Origin: Gorsachius magnificus | Lineage: Eukaryota > Chordata > Aves > Pelecaniformes > Ardeidae | Direction of reading: 5' to 3' | DNA: 64,000 nucleotides | Assembly (NCBI GenBank): GCA_034008185.1 | Contig: CM067084.1 | Location: 43,413,099 to 43,477,098, forward strand | Shown here: piece after piece, positions 23,301-35,672 of the stretch | Position numbering within the stretch: the first letter of the stretch is position 1 | Layout: each line of letters begins with the position of its first letter | The notes under the pieces: model-generated | The model's input: the letters and a program-made list of their open reading frames with translations, nothing else | What the model was told of the DNA's origin: nothing | Databases searched by the model: none | Made by a program: the position numbers and the translations under genes

Positions 23301-26300
23301 AAGAAAATGGGGACTATTCCCTCAAAATTCAATCCATTAGGGATTTGGGGAAAATATTTCTCATTTTCCTAATATCATTCTAATAGGTTAGGCAATAAGC
23401 CAGGACATAGATATGAAATCCTTTTATAAACTCCATCATCACAGGTTACAATCAATCATAATTAAGAATATGTGAAGGAATATTTTAAAAGGTATCTAGT
23501 CAACTTGTTTGCTCATAAACACTATGCTTAGCAATGAAAAAAATTGTAATGAATCCAAACAGCCTAGCTTCAAGACAGGATCTCTTTAGCAACATTTTCT
23601 TCAAGAAAAATAGAATATATTTATTTCTGAACTAGCTTGTAACAGAAGCAGAAAGCAAACAACAAGTAAAATAAAGACAAGTCTATTATTTGAAGATGAA
23701 GGAGTCCATACATTTCTTCAAAACACTTCAAAGTCTTAAAAGAGGTGTACATAATTCTAGCTCATAGGTGTTCCTGTAATTTTTCCCACATTTAAAACTC
23801 CAGTGAATTTGCAAAGCTCAAGTTTGTCTTTGATTTTGGAATGTCACTGTTTCACATGATCTTGAAACTTTCTCTTTTTCACCCTTTGACTAAAAGAAAT
23901 AGATTTTTTTGAAAGTAAGTCTTCAGTAGACCTTCTTGTCATATCAGTTTTCTTTATTTCTATGTATTTATACCAAGAGAAACATACACTGTACATAACC
24001 ATAGGTACTCACTGGCCTGGACTACAGAACCTTTGATTTAACATTCAGTACTGCTGTTAAGTACATAATTAACTTACTAAACAAAAGTAGTTACAGATTA
24101 GTTAGTTGTAATTTGTACTGCTAATTGGTATGCATAGGAATGCATAAATTAAAACAAGTTATCCTTAAATGAGTTCACATTACACCCTTTGAATAAAGAC
24201 CAGAAGTAGTTCACAAATTGTATTGGTAACTTTTTCTGTCTCTCATTAAAATAAATTATTCCAAAGTTAATAAAATCTTTGTGTAGCTCTACCACCAGAG
24301 ACATGGTAGATGGAATCTGTTCCTTTTTCTAGTAACTACAGAAATTCAGTGCACTGTGCCCATATCTCTCAGAACAAATAGATCTCCCAGTCTGTCTGAC
24401 TCCATCCATGCACTGGGATTTTCTCCCCAGGCTGTATGTAGAAGGATTTAAACTGCCCAACTCCTCTAGATCTTTTACCTAGCATAAAAAGCCTTGCTGG
24501 TTTCTGACCATTAACTTGATTACTAAAGATTAAGGTTGCCCTCCTGCAGTGTTTTCTCCCTGGCAATTCCCCAAAGCTTCTTCAAATCCTTTTAGGCCCA
24601 AAGGAGAGTCTATGGGTCCATGAGGCTACAGGGTCCTTAAGAGGCCCTTTTTAAATAAACTTCCAAAATTTTTGCTTTCTTCCCTCAGCACCAGGTACTG
24701 CAGGACACCGTGCTTGATTGTCCTATACTCCAAAAGAAATATCTCCATCTGTGCATCCAGTATGGTAAGTCTAGCTGGAGCGTTCAGCAAAAACCACTTT
24801 CAGACAAATCCAAGGCTGTAGCAAACCAAGCTCTGATAAACAGTGCTAGCTTTTTTGAAATACTACCAATATTATTTCCTTTCTTTTAATGATTAAATCT
24901 CTGCATCTGATGAGACAGATTACTTTGATTATGTTGACTTCATCTATAAAGGTACTAAGATGTTAGAAAAATAAAGGTAACATTAGTCTTTTAGAATCTG
25001 CTGATCATTTCACTTGTAGCTTTTTACTCACTCTATCATAGATGTTATTATGCTATCTAATGCATTAGATAGATGTATGAATGATTAGGTATAATTTTTC
25101 CCTTATAAAAATAACATCTAGCTGTCTTTTTCTTCTTATATTAAATTAGATTAGGAGTAATTTTCACACTGTTGGGAACAGGGTCAATAAACAGAAATAG
25201 AGCATCATGCTGGTGTTAGATATTGTACTGTGAACTAAAAAATACCTTACATCATTGTGAACCACCACGCTTGTGCCAGGTATACTTAAGCCATCTATTC
25301 TTGCTCAGTGCTACTCTGAGGCATTGTGTTACATCTATATGCTCCCACTTAAACATCTGAATACATTTGGATTGTTCTTTGAGACATACTTTAGAAATTA
25401 TCCTTTTATTTTGCTAGTGCAAGCATCCTAGTTGTATCTAAACTCAGAGAAGAGTGTAATCTTCTGTTCTTGTTCCCAGCTAATCAGACCGAGGAATTCA
25501 CTGAAGCACACTGCCATCCCACTCCTCTCTACTCATGCAGCTAGGCGTGAGGAACAGCAGGGCACAGTGGCCAGAATACAGATCCCATCCCAACACACAG
25601 TCAGGATCTGGTCAGAATGCATTCAGAGTTCCTCCAGTTTAGCCGTATTCACAAAAGACAATTTTGGTGGGGATTTCCCCTAGTTACAATGATCGTGATT
25701 TAGCATTTAGCTTAGACATCTAACCTTTTCATATGATAATCCTGCTTCCTACCCTTATGAGACTCATTTCAGTATGTCATTAGGACTTGCATAATACTTC
25801 ACAGCAGGTCCACTGACATTAATAATGAGGTGAACAATGCTTAGATCTTAATGGTAATGTTTCTCATCTGATTAAATTATATGTTCTCATTAGGATATAA
25901 GGTTAAATTAAAAGAATGCAAAAAGATATATCTCAAATAAGAAAGCTAAGAAAATGATGTTGATGATCAATGTGGACACGCAAACAAGGCCGCAATGTTT
26001 TCATTTACTACTTTACTTGTCCTTAAACCTTTAAAATAGAGAAAAGAAAGAGGATATAGAAAGAGATGGCACTGAAACATTAAATAAGACCTCTACGTTC
26101 ATCAGAGATAACTAATAATTGAGCTCTCTGAGAATGATGTACACAAAAGGAACATAAGTACCATTAACTTCTGTCACAAGTGACATAAAGTAAATTATAA
26201 CTATTAAATGTCAGTTAATCTTTAAGTCCAGTTAGGCTTCAGTAGATTTGCAGGAAGAAATCATAATTACTGAATCTTAATGAAGAACACTCTAATTAGG

Positions 26301-28028
26301 TAGAGTGGAATTTTATACTGAAAATTTACATCCTGAATGTCCAGGAATATCAATATATTCTGAATTACCATCAAACATCTCTAAACAACAATTAAATTCA
26401 AAGGGTAATGTTAGTGGAACTGGGTAAGAGTTTGGACTTTGGAGTTCCAAAGAAAAAAGTCTTTTTTAATACGTTGTTCTGGAAACAATTAAAAAATACA
26501 GTTTTCTCCCTGTTTTCTTTTATTTGGAAGTATACAGGTGGCATCTATCTACCCTAGGCGGCTCTTCATTCTTGGTCACATTACAAATGAATAAGAAAAA
26601 AAATCGGAGATGACACATAAAACCGAGTCCCTTTAAAAAAAAGGCAGGCCAACTGAGTACTGTTACCCAGAAGACATATTCTTCTCTCCTTAGAGAATCA
26701 CTTCCCTATTTTTTCCCTCTTCTACCTAAAAAATAAATAATATTTTTAATTGTATAACCTTGAAAAGTTCTTCAGAACAACATCTATCGTAAGCACAGAA
26801 TCTGCTTGTATATCCTTAAGCATGATGGTTGAGCTCAAAACAAACACACATCAGCTGAACAATAGGAGAAAAAGAATCATGGATGGTCAGCAGGTTTTGA
26901 AATGTTTTTTTGTATATGCACATATTTCCTCTGCTCCCTCTCAGTGATTTCTGTATCAATGTTTCTATAATCCCACTGTGGAAACCATTAGCTTACGGCT
27001 GAATGCCCTTTAAATCACTGACTTTCATAACTAACTCTCAAGGTACATTAGGTTCAGTATGGTTGATCACTTCAACTAGAAACAATTTTCCTCTAGCGAA
27101 GACCAGAAAGTTGCATATGTCAGAAGCAGCTAACTGCTATACTTAAAATGTAACGCTTTCATAATCTTACTGTAAAAAAACCCAGAGATATCAAACATAC
27201 TAATCATATTTTCTTTCCTGGCACAGGATTTCAAACTGTAATAAATGAGGAACAGTAAATCTGTAAAGATTTAAAACAATATATCTTCAGAAATTGTTAG
27301 CAGCATTTTATGCTGTAAACAGATTTTTCTTGTTGCAATTCTCAGCTTACGCCTGCTTATAGGTGATAACTTACTTTAAAAATGCAGTATGTAATAGAAA
27401 TATTTTTTATTCTTTTTGAATAAAGACATAAACAACTTTTCCTATAGTAAATTCACCCTAGTCCTTTTTATATACTAATATTTATCACTGAACAATGTTT
27501 TTTCAGAAAAACCTCCCATACTTCCATACTATTATGTCTTTCTGAGAGTGGCTGGAAATTACTTAGATGACTGTAAAGCATCATTAGTTAAAGCATCAAT
27601 CTGCCAGCGTGACATTGGGAAAAATACTAAACCAGGGAAACTCCATTCTGCAGCAATGAACAGAGAATCTCCAAAAATATTCAGTAGTTGCTATCTTTTC
27701 TAGTAAAAACCTAGTAAAAATCTGGAAGGCTGAATATGTTTTCACATGTAAGACTTGCAGGCAGCATGTGGAGCTAACAGTGAAATTTACCAGTGTATCT
27801 GGGCTCAAATTTGGCATTTCTGTCCTTCCTTAGAATTTACTTTTCCATGAATCTGACCTCATGGAAGTTCCACATCCTTGAAGAACACATCCTTTAACCT
27901 TCTTCCCTTCTGTAGGAAATCAAAGCACGCTATCATCTGGTATAACACTTAATCTTAAAACTTAATCTCATAAAAAGTTAAAAAAAACTCATAGAAAAGT
28001 TTTCGAACTGTGGAAATTTATGCATGAG
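20347..28028. other. AT-rich non-genic DNA with one exon-like segment
   Basis: About 7.7 kb without a recognised gene or repeat. The only item that stood out is the splice-flanked segment at 24689-24764. The 65-85 codon frames here (for example 23126-23383 and 25432-25683, plus) show no domain. Confidence 0.55.
24689..24764 (+). other. Exon-like segment with acceptor and donor sites
   Basis: The sequence TTTGCTTTCTTCCCTCAG (24671-24688) is a strong polypyrimidine-AG acceptor, and 76 bp later TATG is followed by GTAAGT (24765-24770), a consensus donor. The 76-bp segment is open in two plus-strand frames. In frame 1 it encodes HQVLQDTVLDCPILQK and a further nine residues, which match nothing I recognise. 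It could be an exon of a coding gene, of a long non-coding RNA, or chance, since acceptor and donor consensus matches are common in 64 kb. Confidence 0.25.
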
Positions 28029-28768
28029 CATAGAATCATAGAATGTTTTGGGTTGGAAGGGACCCCTAGAGGGGAGCAGGGACCCTGCTAGCTAGATCAG
28101 GTTGCTCAGAGCCCCGTCCAACCTGGTTTTGAATGCTTCCAGGGATGGGGTCTCCACTACCTGTCTGGCAACCTGTTCCAGTGTTTCGCTACCCTCGTTG
28201 TAAAGAATTTCTTCCTTATATCTAGTCTAAACCTACCCTGCTTCAGTTTAAAACCATTACCCCTTGTCCTGTCACAGCTGGTCCTACTAAAAAAAAATTC
28301 CCCATCTTTCCTATAGGCCCCCTTTAGGTACTGAAAGGCTGCAATCAGGTCTCCCCGCAGCCTTCTCTTCTCCAGGCTGAACAACCCCAACTCCCTCAGC
28401 CTGTCCTCATAACAGAGGTGCTCCAGCCCTCGGATCATTTTAGTAGCCCTCCTCTGGACCCACTCCAACAGTTCCATGTCCTTCTTGTGCTGAGGGCTCC
28501 AGAGCTGGACGCAGTACTCCAGGTGAGGTCTCACCAGAGCAGAGTAGAGGGGCAGAATCCCCTCCCTTGACCTGCTGGCCACATTTCTCCTGATGCAGCC
28601 CAGGGTACGGTTGGCCTTCTGGGCTGCCAGCGCACATTGCCGGCTCATGTCCAGCCTTTCATCCACCAGCACGCCCAAGTCCCTCTCGGCAGGGCTGCTC
28701 TCGATCCTTTCTTCCCTCAGCCTGTACTGATACTGGGGGTTACCCCGACCCAGGTGAAGGACGTTGCA
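28029..28768 (-). mobile_element. CR1 LINE fragment, about 740 bp
   Basis: The plus strand starts with CATAGAATCATAGAATG, the reverse of the CR1 3' terminal repeat, followed by TTTTGGGTTGGAAGGGACC. On the minus strand it carries the C-terminal part of CR1 ORF2 and the 3' UTR, truncated at the 5' end near 28768, as is usual for CR1. Relative to the copy at 45691-45978 it lacks 24 bp of the 3' UTR just after GACCCCTAGAGGG (28060-28073). It is GC-rich against its AT-rich surroundings and looks moderately young. Confidence 0.95.
28157..28768 (-). pseudogene. CR1 ORF2 C-terminal remnant
   Basis: Open for about 204 codons from the truncation point near 28768 to a stop at 28157. Recognisable CR1 ORF2 segments are [72 protein letters not shown] and, at the end, VAKHWNRLP. 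These lie downstream of the reverse transcriptase catalytic core, which is missing. The usual start codon is absent; the frame enters from the truncated 5' end. Near 28165-28170 one base is missing relative to the copy at 45845 (CTGGCAACC against CTGGGCAACC), which shifts the frame and gives the early stop. It is a dead retrotransposon fragment. Confidence 0.93.
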
Positions 28769-31251
28769 AATTACAATTACAAAGCAGTGATGTTATAGTT
28801 TGGTGGTTTGTTTTTTTTTTTTTTACCTGTAGAATAAAAGATTATTCAAGAAGAAGGATCCAGAGGATAAAATATTCACTGAGGCAAATATCACTGTTAC
28901 TCCTACTGATACCCCTTCCAGCAGACAGAAGTAAAATTAGAGGCATTTAGGCTGTTGACATAATCAGAATTGTTGAGTTCCTGTGGCAGTCAGTATTTTT
29001 TATGGCTCTCAAGTCAACTCTGCTACTAGAGTCTCAAGGCATAATACCACACTCCAAACTCCGAGCTCTTTCTTTGGGATGTCAGTGTCTAAATAAGATG
29101 TTCTTGAAGCATTTTCCGTATGAAGAACTATGGGAAGTTAATGTTGTGTGTGGCCTTGACTGTCATAAGAAATATACAGTGAGGTGAATCTTCTGGTCCA
29201 TCTCACCTTAAGGTAGGAAAAAATATTATCACTACACCACACAAAATCTGTTTCACTTTACATTAAAGCTGAAAAAAAAAGGGTTCTGATAAGAACTGTG
29301 ATAAAGTTATAAACAGTCAAAATATCGTGTGCTAATGTTTTGATAAAATATATTCAGGGGAGGAGGGGAAGGCAAAAAATAAGACCAAACTGAGTACTAA
29401 TGTCATGAGAAGTATGTTTTGTTCTACATCAAGCATTCCAAACAAAGCAAAAAAGTTTGTGATGGATAAAGCTGTAATAGAGAAGTGACTGCTACAAAAA
29501 CTCTATTTTAATTTCTTTTACTCATGGTCAACTTAATCCATATCTCTCTAAAATGGCTCACAACGTCTTGACCAGGCCCCCAAAGGGCATGACTCTTTAT
29601 GGCCTTAACAAAGACATCACAAAGGAGGAGCTTTATTTCAATAAAGAAGAATTTAAGAGGCAGCAAAGACCCCATGATATCAAGGAGTATAAGGGACAAT
29701 GGAGGAAGGAACAGAATTAGGAGGAACACAGTATTACAAATAGGAAAACAAAACCCACACCTGAATGATTATCCTCCTATTTTCTTGTAACCTAGAATGT
29801 TCTTGTAGTGGGAGGAAATCAGTTTCTAATACAATATTATATAACTTAAATTTTTATTCATTAAATAGAAAGGTACTTAAATAATAATTTTTCTTAAAAA
29901 AAACCCCAACCCTCTAGCTCTACTACATAGCTTTCAAAATTCATATGACAATTTTAATTTGGGTGATTTCATTTGTTTAAATGTAAATTATGAATATTTA
30001 TGGATTTGAAGTACTCCACTCGGTGTTCACATCACTAGTTTAATGAAATTCCATTACCAGTATTTCCTTTCTGTAAAATCTATTATGATTTTCTACTATA
30101 ATGTTGATAATAACACTTCCTAAAATGTAAAGTTTTTTCCCATTTAACTGAAGTTCCAGCATAGGACTTCTGAATAAGAAGACAAACTATGTGCTGAAGT
30201 ACTTTCTTCTGCCTTCTCCTGATGACTCATGTCAGAAGAGCAATAACTCTGGGTCTCTGTTTCTTACCTCCAACTCTCTCCACATTTTTAGTATTTACAA
30301 GGACTATTGCATGGATTAAAGCCTGTGATATATAATGTATTAAAAATGAGTAAATCTTTTCATCCCTGTAAAATTGCAACTGAAAATGAAAGAAGTAATA
30401 TGTTTTATAACAATATTAAATTGGTGTAGCTTGATTTTTCATACCCATGAGCTTTATACTACATCTCTTGCTACAGACCCATGGTACCTTGCATTAGCAT
30501 CAATATTTCCAGAGAGGACACCAAAATTAAGATCTATCAACATTTGTTTAACAAACCATAAGAAAACATGGTATTAAGTGGAAGAGGCTGGCAGTAAAAA
30601 CAGTCTTTAGCATATTAAAGAAAATAAGATTTTAGAGCAGGTGTGAAAGTGCTCACTTGTAAGATTCTTATAGCAGATGCTGCACCATATGCTTGGTCAC
30701 ACAAAGAAATTACCTTTAAAATTGATACAAGGTCCACAGAGTAAGAGTTGTGGGTATGAAAACATGGCAGTCAGAGCTATGGTCAGTATGCCTACGAAAG
30801 TATGATATAGCTTTTATTTTGCTTATTTTAGAAAGAATTGCAGCAAGAATTTCAAAAGTACCTCTGTACAAGGAATTCCCACAGGCTTCAATCAGTGCCA
30901 GAATTTTGTTTCATTAATTAAATTAACTAGGTTACAGCTGTTATGGGTCTGAATGCCTCATGTTTGTAATGAAGAGATGGCTGTAAAATGGATTCAGTGA
31001 GATTCCTTTCTTTTTCTTGTCACAGCATAGGAATACGAAGACAGAAAAATATAGGTGACATATAGGATATATAGGAAAGTAGATAAGGGGGAAAATGTTT
31101 CAGTAAGAAGAGGAAAATCTGAACAATTTAAACAAAAGACATTCAGGTATAATAAACACTGAATGTCTGAAGAACTGCTATGAGACAAATGGAATAAAAG
31201 TAGTGCTACTGCTCCACAACCTCCATGATCTGAGAAAAATAAAACAGTGCC

Positions 31252-31255
<4 letters not shown>

Positions 31256-31288
<33 letters not shown>
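31256..31288. repeat. Poly(T) run, 33 bp
   Basis: An uninterrupted run of 33 T. On the minus strand this would be a poly(A) tail of an inserted transcript, but the sequence to its right (31289-31450) matches no gene I know. AATAAATAAATAAA lies about 115 bp to the right on the minus strand, too far to be its signal. A simple mononucleotide expansion is as likely. Confidence 0.9.
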
Positions 31289-31290
<2 letters not shown>

Positions 31291-31621
31291 CTATATTAGG
31301 AACTGCTAGCACTATGAAATGGCAAGGTTCACAACATTGTCTAAGGTTCTTTGGAATACCACAGAAACTAAATTGCTTTCTAGGGGAAGGATTTTATTTA
31401 TTTATTTAGCAACTGAAAGAAGCTCACTGGGCTTCCAATTGCAAGAGTGATAATGGTGCATCTAAATGGTGTGCTTGTAGAAAGATTGAATCAGGACTAA
31501 TAACCACAGGAGAGTAGCATAGAAAAAATAATCAGTTCTCATGTAGCTTAAGTTTAAAAGTACTTTTCATGTGTTTAATCACACTCATTAACTAAATTTC
31601 TGAAATCTAAAAATTTAAATA

Positions 31622-31680
31622 AAGCTGAAATATAATATATAATGTATATAATATTATGTATAATACATAATATATTCAGA
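31622..31680. repeat. AT-rich low-complexity, self-complementary stretch
   Basis: Almost only TA/AT steps (TATAATATATAATGTATATA and onward), with several overlapping short palindromes such as TGTATTATACATAATA-like units. Probably a degenerate TA microsatellite. Confidence 0.7.
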
Positions 31681-33183
31681 AAGAAAGATGTCTTTATTCA
31701 GAGTCACTTAGCTTCTGAAAGAATACATGTGAGCGTTCAGCATTAATTATTTTAATACTTTGTAATGTGCTTCTCAAAACAAAAGGACAATAAAACAGGG
31801 ACTAGATACATTTTTTTAAAAAAGTAACCCAAAGTTTTCTCTGTTGGAAAAAAATTCTGCTACAGGGGTTAAAACTTTGAAAAAACACACATAATGAATG
31901 CCTTTAAATGTATTTTTTAAAAGAATGCTTTCAGTGTGGAAGATTCTCATCAACACTTATTCTGGAGCAGCCTCTGCATCAAATAGCAATTTCTGACAAG
32001 ACCATTTGAAAGCAATCCCCTTATGCTTGTTGAAAATTGGTAATTCTGAGGGATTTAGTTAACACAGCTGTTCTGCACTAATACATCTGAGTCAACGAAC
32101 AATTTCAATTTTTAATCTTCATTCTGCAGATTATAAAATTGACAAATTGCTTGACTTTTGAACATGGATTTCTGTCAATCATGGAAATGAAAACTCTTCT
32201 CAGTGTAAAATACCTACACAATATTGGAGATGTCTTCCATCTACCTGTGGAAAATGTTAGTTTCATATTGTCTTAGTGGAGGGGAAAGAGAAACTGAGTT
32301 TTAGTGGCTCTCAGTTAAAATAGGATAGCAAAGAAAATATAAATTTTGACACTTCTGTTCTAATGACTATTCATTCTCCTATTCTATTAGACATACATTT
32401 CTAAAAAAACACCTCTAAGCTATACATAAAATTGATTCAATAACAGACATTCACCCACTGGCTCAGCCGCACACCCTCAAGCTCAACAACTTATTTTCTC
32501 CCATCTGTTAACATGACTAGGTAGAAATGGGTGATTAAATGATCATGTATAAAATTATCCCAAAAGGAAGAATTTGCAACACACTCAAAAAAAAAAAAAG
32601 GCTGCATGTACATCCTCAGGGTAGGAGTTTCTTCAGTCTAAATTTGGCTTAATCTGGACTACAAATTGGAAGATCAAACAAGGTCATTTGAAACCCTCTC
32701 AACTGGTTTCACTAAATCATATTTGAAAAAACAGTCTCTTATAAAAAATATTCCCGACTTTTTCCCCCAATCTAATAGAGAGAAGTTCAGACTGTAATCT
32801 CCTCTTCAGAAAACCAAGATTTATTCTTCCTCAGACATCATCTTTAGGTTTCACAGGAATATTTCCTCTGGTATTCTCTCATTGAAGCTGCAAGAACGTT
32901 AACGCCTTATTTTCTTGATAGTCTCACAATGACATGACTATCCTAAGATGAATGGAAAGCAGAACAATGGAGACGACCTTGTTTAGCTACTCGTCTAGAT
33001 GTAACTTGCTAGCTAGGATACTTTTATGAGAAGAGATGTAGTTTGATCTCGGTCAGATTGAGAAAGGCAGAAAAGATGTAGCTCCCGTTTTGTGTATCAA
33101 TGTTCTCACTAGTACATTATTTTTTGAAAGACTGCATATTGATAGAACAGAACCCTGTATGCTCAGTTGAACCAAGATTACTT

Positions 33184-33214
33184 CTTAATACTAATAATAC
33201 TTAATAATAATAAT
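33184..33214. repeat. AATA/AAT-type short tandem repeat
   Basis: Irregular repetition of TAATAATACTTAATAATAAT. Simple repeat only. Confidence 0.65.
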
Positions 33215-33669
33215 TCAGAGTACTTGTTCTGAATGGGTGGAGATAGATATTACTCTTCAGTCTCAAGTCAAACCAATTTATATTATTGACAAGATTTTAT
33301 TTATTACTTGCTCAGCTGGTCTATATCTGAATTTTCTTTGTTCCCAAATTATCCTTTATTCTCCAGTACACCACAGACAGAAATTTCTCTAAGTTGCAAC
33401 ACATAGCTTAATTTACAGAAATTATAATTGACTACAAAAAAAAAATAAAAATTAGCAGATGATCTCTATTTCTACAGGTAAGGTAGACCTTATTAAGGTG
33501 ACCTGATCTGCAGTTCTAAAGATTACTGCTAGCATTTTTTAACAGCTATCGTAATCATTCAGGCTAAATACCATTAGTAGATAGCAGCAGCTCTTAATAT
33601 CATTATATGCTTTTGCTAGACTTTGATAAACAACCTTATCAAATTCAATAAAAAATGTCAGTTCTTCTG

Positions 33670-33674
33670 ACTTG
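33670..33674 (+). repeat. 5-bp direct repeat, left of the LTR fragment
   Basis: ACTTG immediately before the TGTCCTGG start of the LTR fragment, identical to 33770-33774 on its other side. It is probably the original target-site duplication. Confidence 0.6.
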
Positions 33675-33769
33675 TGTCCTGGTTTCTGCTGGGACAGAGT
33701 TAATTTTCTTCCTGGTAGCTGGTATAGTGCTGTGTTTTGGATTTGGTACTAGAGGAATGTTGATAACAC
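33675..33769 (+). mobile_element. First 95 bp of an ERV LTR (solo-LTR family)
   Basis: From TGTCCTGGTTTCTGCTGGGA through GATAACACA this matches the first 95 bp or so of the LTR at 18396, with only scattered differences. It then stops and is followed by ACTTG, the same five bases that precede it. The simplest reading is a full solo LTR that later lost everything from about position 96 to its 3' end, using short homology next to the target-site duplication. It carries no TATA box or polyadenylation signal and is inert. Confidence 0.9.
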
Positions 33770-33774
33770 ACTTG
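33770..33774 (+). repeat. 5-bp direct repeat, right of the LTR fragment
   Basis: ACTTG, the second copy of the probable target-site duplication (see 33670-33674). Part of the match could come from the LTR's own ACACACT sequence, so the duplication is not fully independent evidence. Confidence 0.55.
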
Positions 33775-34424
33775 TCATAGAATACCATATCAATGCTTTT
33801 ATGTCACCTCCTAACTCCTCAGTCTTCTCTACTATCACATCATCACCTCAAAAAGCTAATCAGAAGGAGATTTTGAAGTCTGTAAAATCACACATAAGTA
33901 CACGAACCAAGTATGTGCTTCCATGACTACAAAATTAGCGGCTATAAACTCTAAAAGGAGAGCTGGTAAAACATTCCAATGACCAGTGAGAATGAAAATT
34001 ATTTTTCATATTTACTGCTTGGTTCTGGACAATTCCAAAGTAAATTCATGCACATCTATTCAAATGCATGTCTAGTTAACTTTTGTGTCCAATCTACCTG
34101 CAGTTACATATGACAACTTAGTAACTTCATACTAAATATCTTAAATTATATGGATTCCAGAAACCAAATGGAGTTGGCATTTTCTGTGTACTCGAAACCA
34201 CCTACAAGGTTCCTCTTTTACAATATATTGCACATTGAGCTCTTTGAATATTGACCAATCCTTGTTATTACCTATGCCATGGATTATTATCAGAACAGGA
34301 TATACACTCAATACTATGTGTGATGAGAGCTTTCGATTGATTATTGGGTATCATTGGATTATTCATGGAACATATTTGAAAAATAAATGAAGCTGAAATA
34401 GTGGGTAAATCTGAACAGTTAAAA

Positions 34425-34480
34425 GTAAAACCAAACCAAACCAAAACCCAAACAGCCTCCAAAAAAACCCAAACCAGAAA
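34425..34480. repeat. AACCAAA-type low-complexity tract
   Basis: AAAACCAAACCAAACCAAAA followed by ACCCAAAC and AAAAAAACCCAAACCAG. Purine/C strand bias, short irregular unit. Confidence 0.7.
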
Positions 34481-35578
34481 TACACCAGCATGAACTATCA
34501 AAAAGTAAAAAGTTTTTTGGCATTTTTTTTCCAGAGTATTCTGTATGGAATTGCTACATGTAGCTCAAGTATCAGGGCAAAGGACAGTTTCTCCTTATCC
34601 AGCATATTTGATGTAATTACACAGTCCATGATCCCAGCAGAGTCATTTGCTTTATACACATTCTCTAATTCAACCATGTATGCAAGTGATACACTAATAT
34701 GAAGAGGCAAACTGAAGATTTCAAAGGGACAGGAGGTATTGAGAGAACTTCATTGAACAGGGCTATAAATGAAAGGCTGTGGACACTTTCTGAAGCCCAA
34801 TCTCAAATCAATAAAATAATTTCCCAGATATCCTTAAACAAGATAAGTGGATAATGCATATTTGTTATTAAATTATGGTGTTATCCATGTGAGGAAAAAA
34901 GTGGAACCAATTTAATTATTCTTTGAACACTCAAAGAAATTATATGTCACTCTTGATTCTGACCTGTACGTAGGTCTTTTGCTTATAGTGGAAAATATAT
35001 AACATTTAAAGTTACGATAATTTATTCTTGTTATTGCCACTATTTTACATGCTGCTAGCAAATGTTAATAAAATTACAAAATAAATATAGGTGATTTGTA
35101 TCACATCACTGGCATTGCATGTCTTCTCTCGATTTGAGTACTATACTTTCTGTGAGAATTTAATTCTCTACCCTGAAAGACTTAATCGCTCTGAGATTAT
35201 CCACCTTACCTCAACCTCTACCTTTTATTTATTTCCTCAACATTTAAAAAAACAAAACAAAGCAAAAAATTCTCATTCTGAGCAAGAATGAAGTTTTAAA
35301 AAAGGTGCAATATAAAAATCCCAGCTGATGGTCCAAAAATTAATTTTTACACCCATAAGAATTTCCTTATCTCAGCCTGTATGCTAGAAAAAAGATATGA
35401 GCCTAAATATGAAAAAGATGCATATGTCCTAAGTACATTCACTGGCCTCAACTCTCTTTCTACATTAAATTCAGATCAAACCTGTGAACCTGTCTCTATC
35501 TGCTGCTTAAATTTACACTCCCACATTCTCCTAGGTCTAGCTCTACAGTTTTGTTTTTCCTTATATTTGTAAATGTTT

Positions 35579-35672
35579 TACATGTATATATATGTGTACA
35601 TATATATATATTAGTGTGCATGTATTTGTGCATGTGTATTTCTGCTTGTGTGTATCTACTTGTATTTTTGGT
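35579..35672. repeat. Degenerate TA/TG microsatellite
   Basis: TACATGTATATATATGTGTA, then TATATATATA and several TGTGCATGTAT units. Alternating purine-pyrimidine sequence that could adopt unusual helix forms; no gene-like signal. The flanking frames on both strands (35496-35750 minus, 35551-35745 plus) are produced by it. Confidence 0.8.

Larger units (their letters stand above)
28769..33669. other. AT-rich non-genic DNA with simple repeats
   Basis: No gene recognised. It holds T-runs at 28811-28824 and 31256-31288, an AT-rich self-complementary stretch at about 31622-31680, and an AATA-type repeat at about 33184-33214. Frames of 60-70 codons have no domains. Confidence 0.55.

Noticed and set aside
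31289..31450. Processed pseudogene upstream of the poly(T)
   Set aside because: No match to a known gene, no target duplication found and no polyadenylation signal at the right distance.
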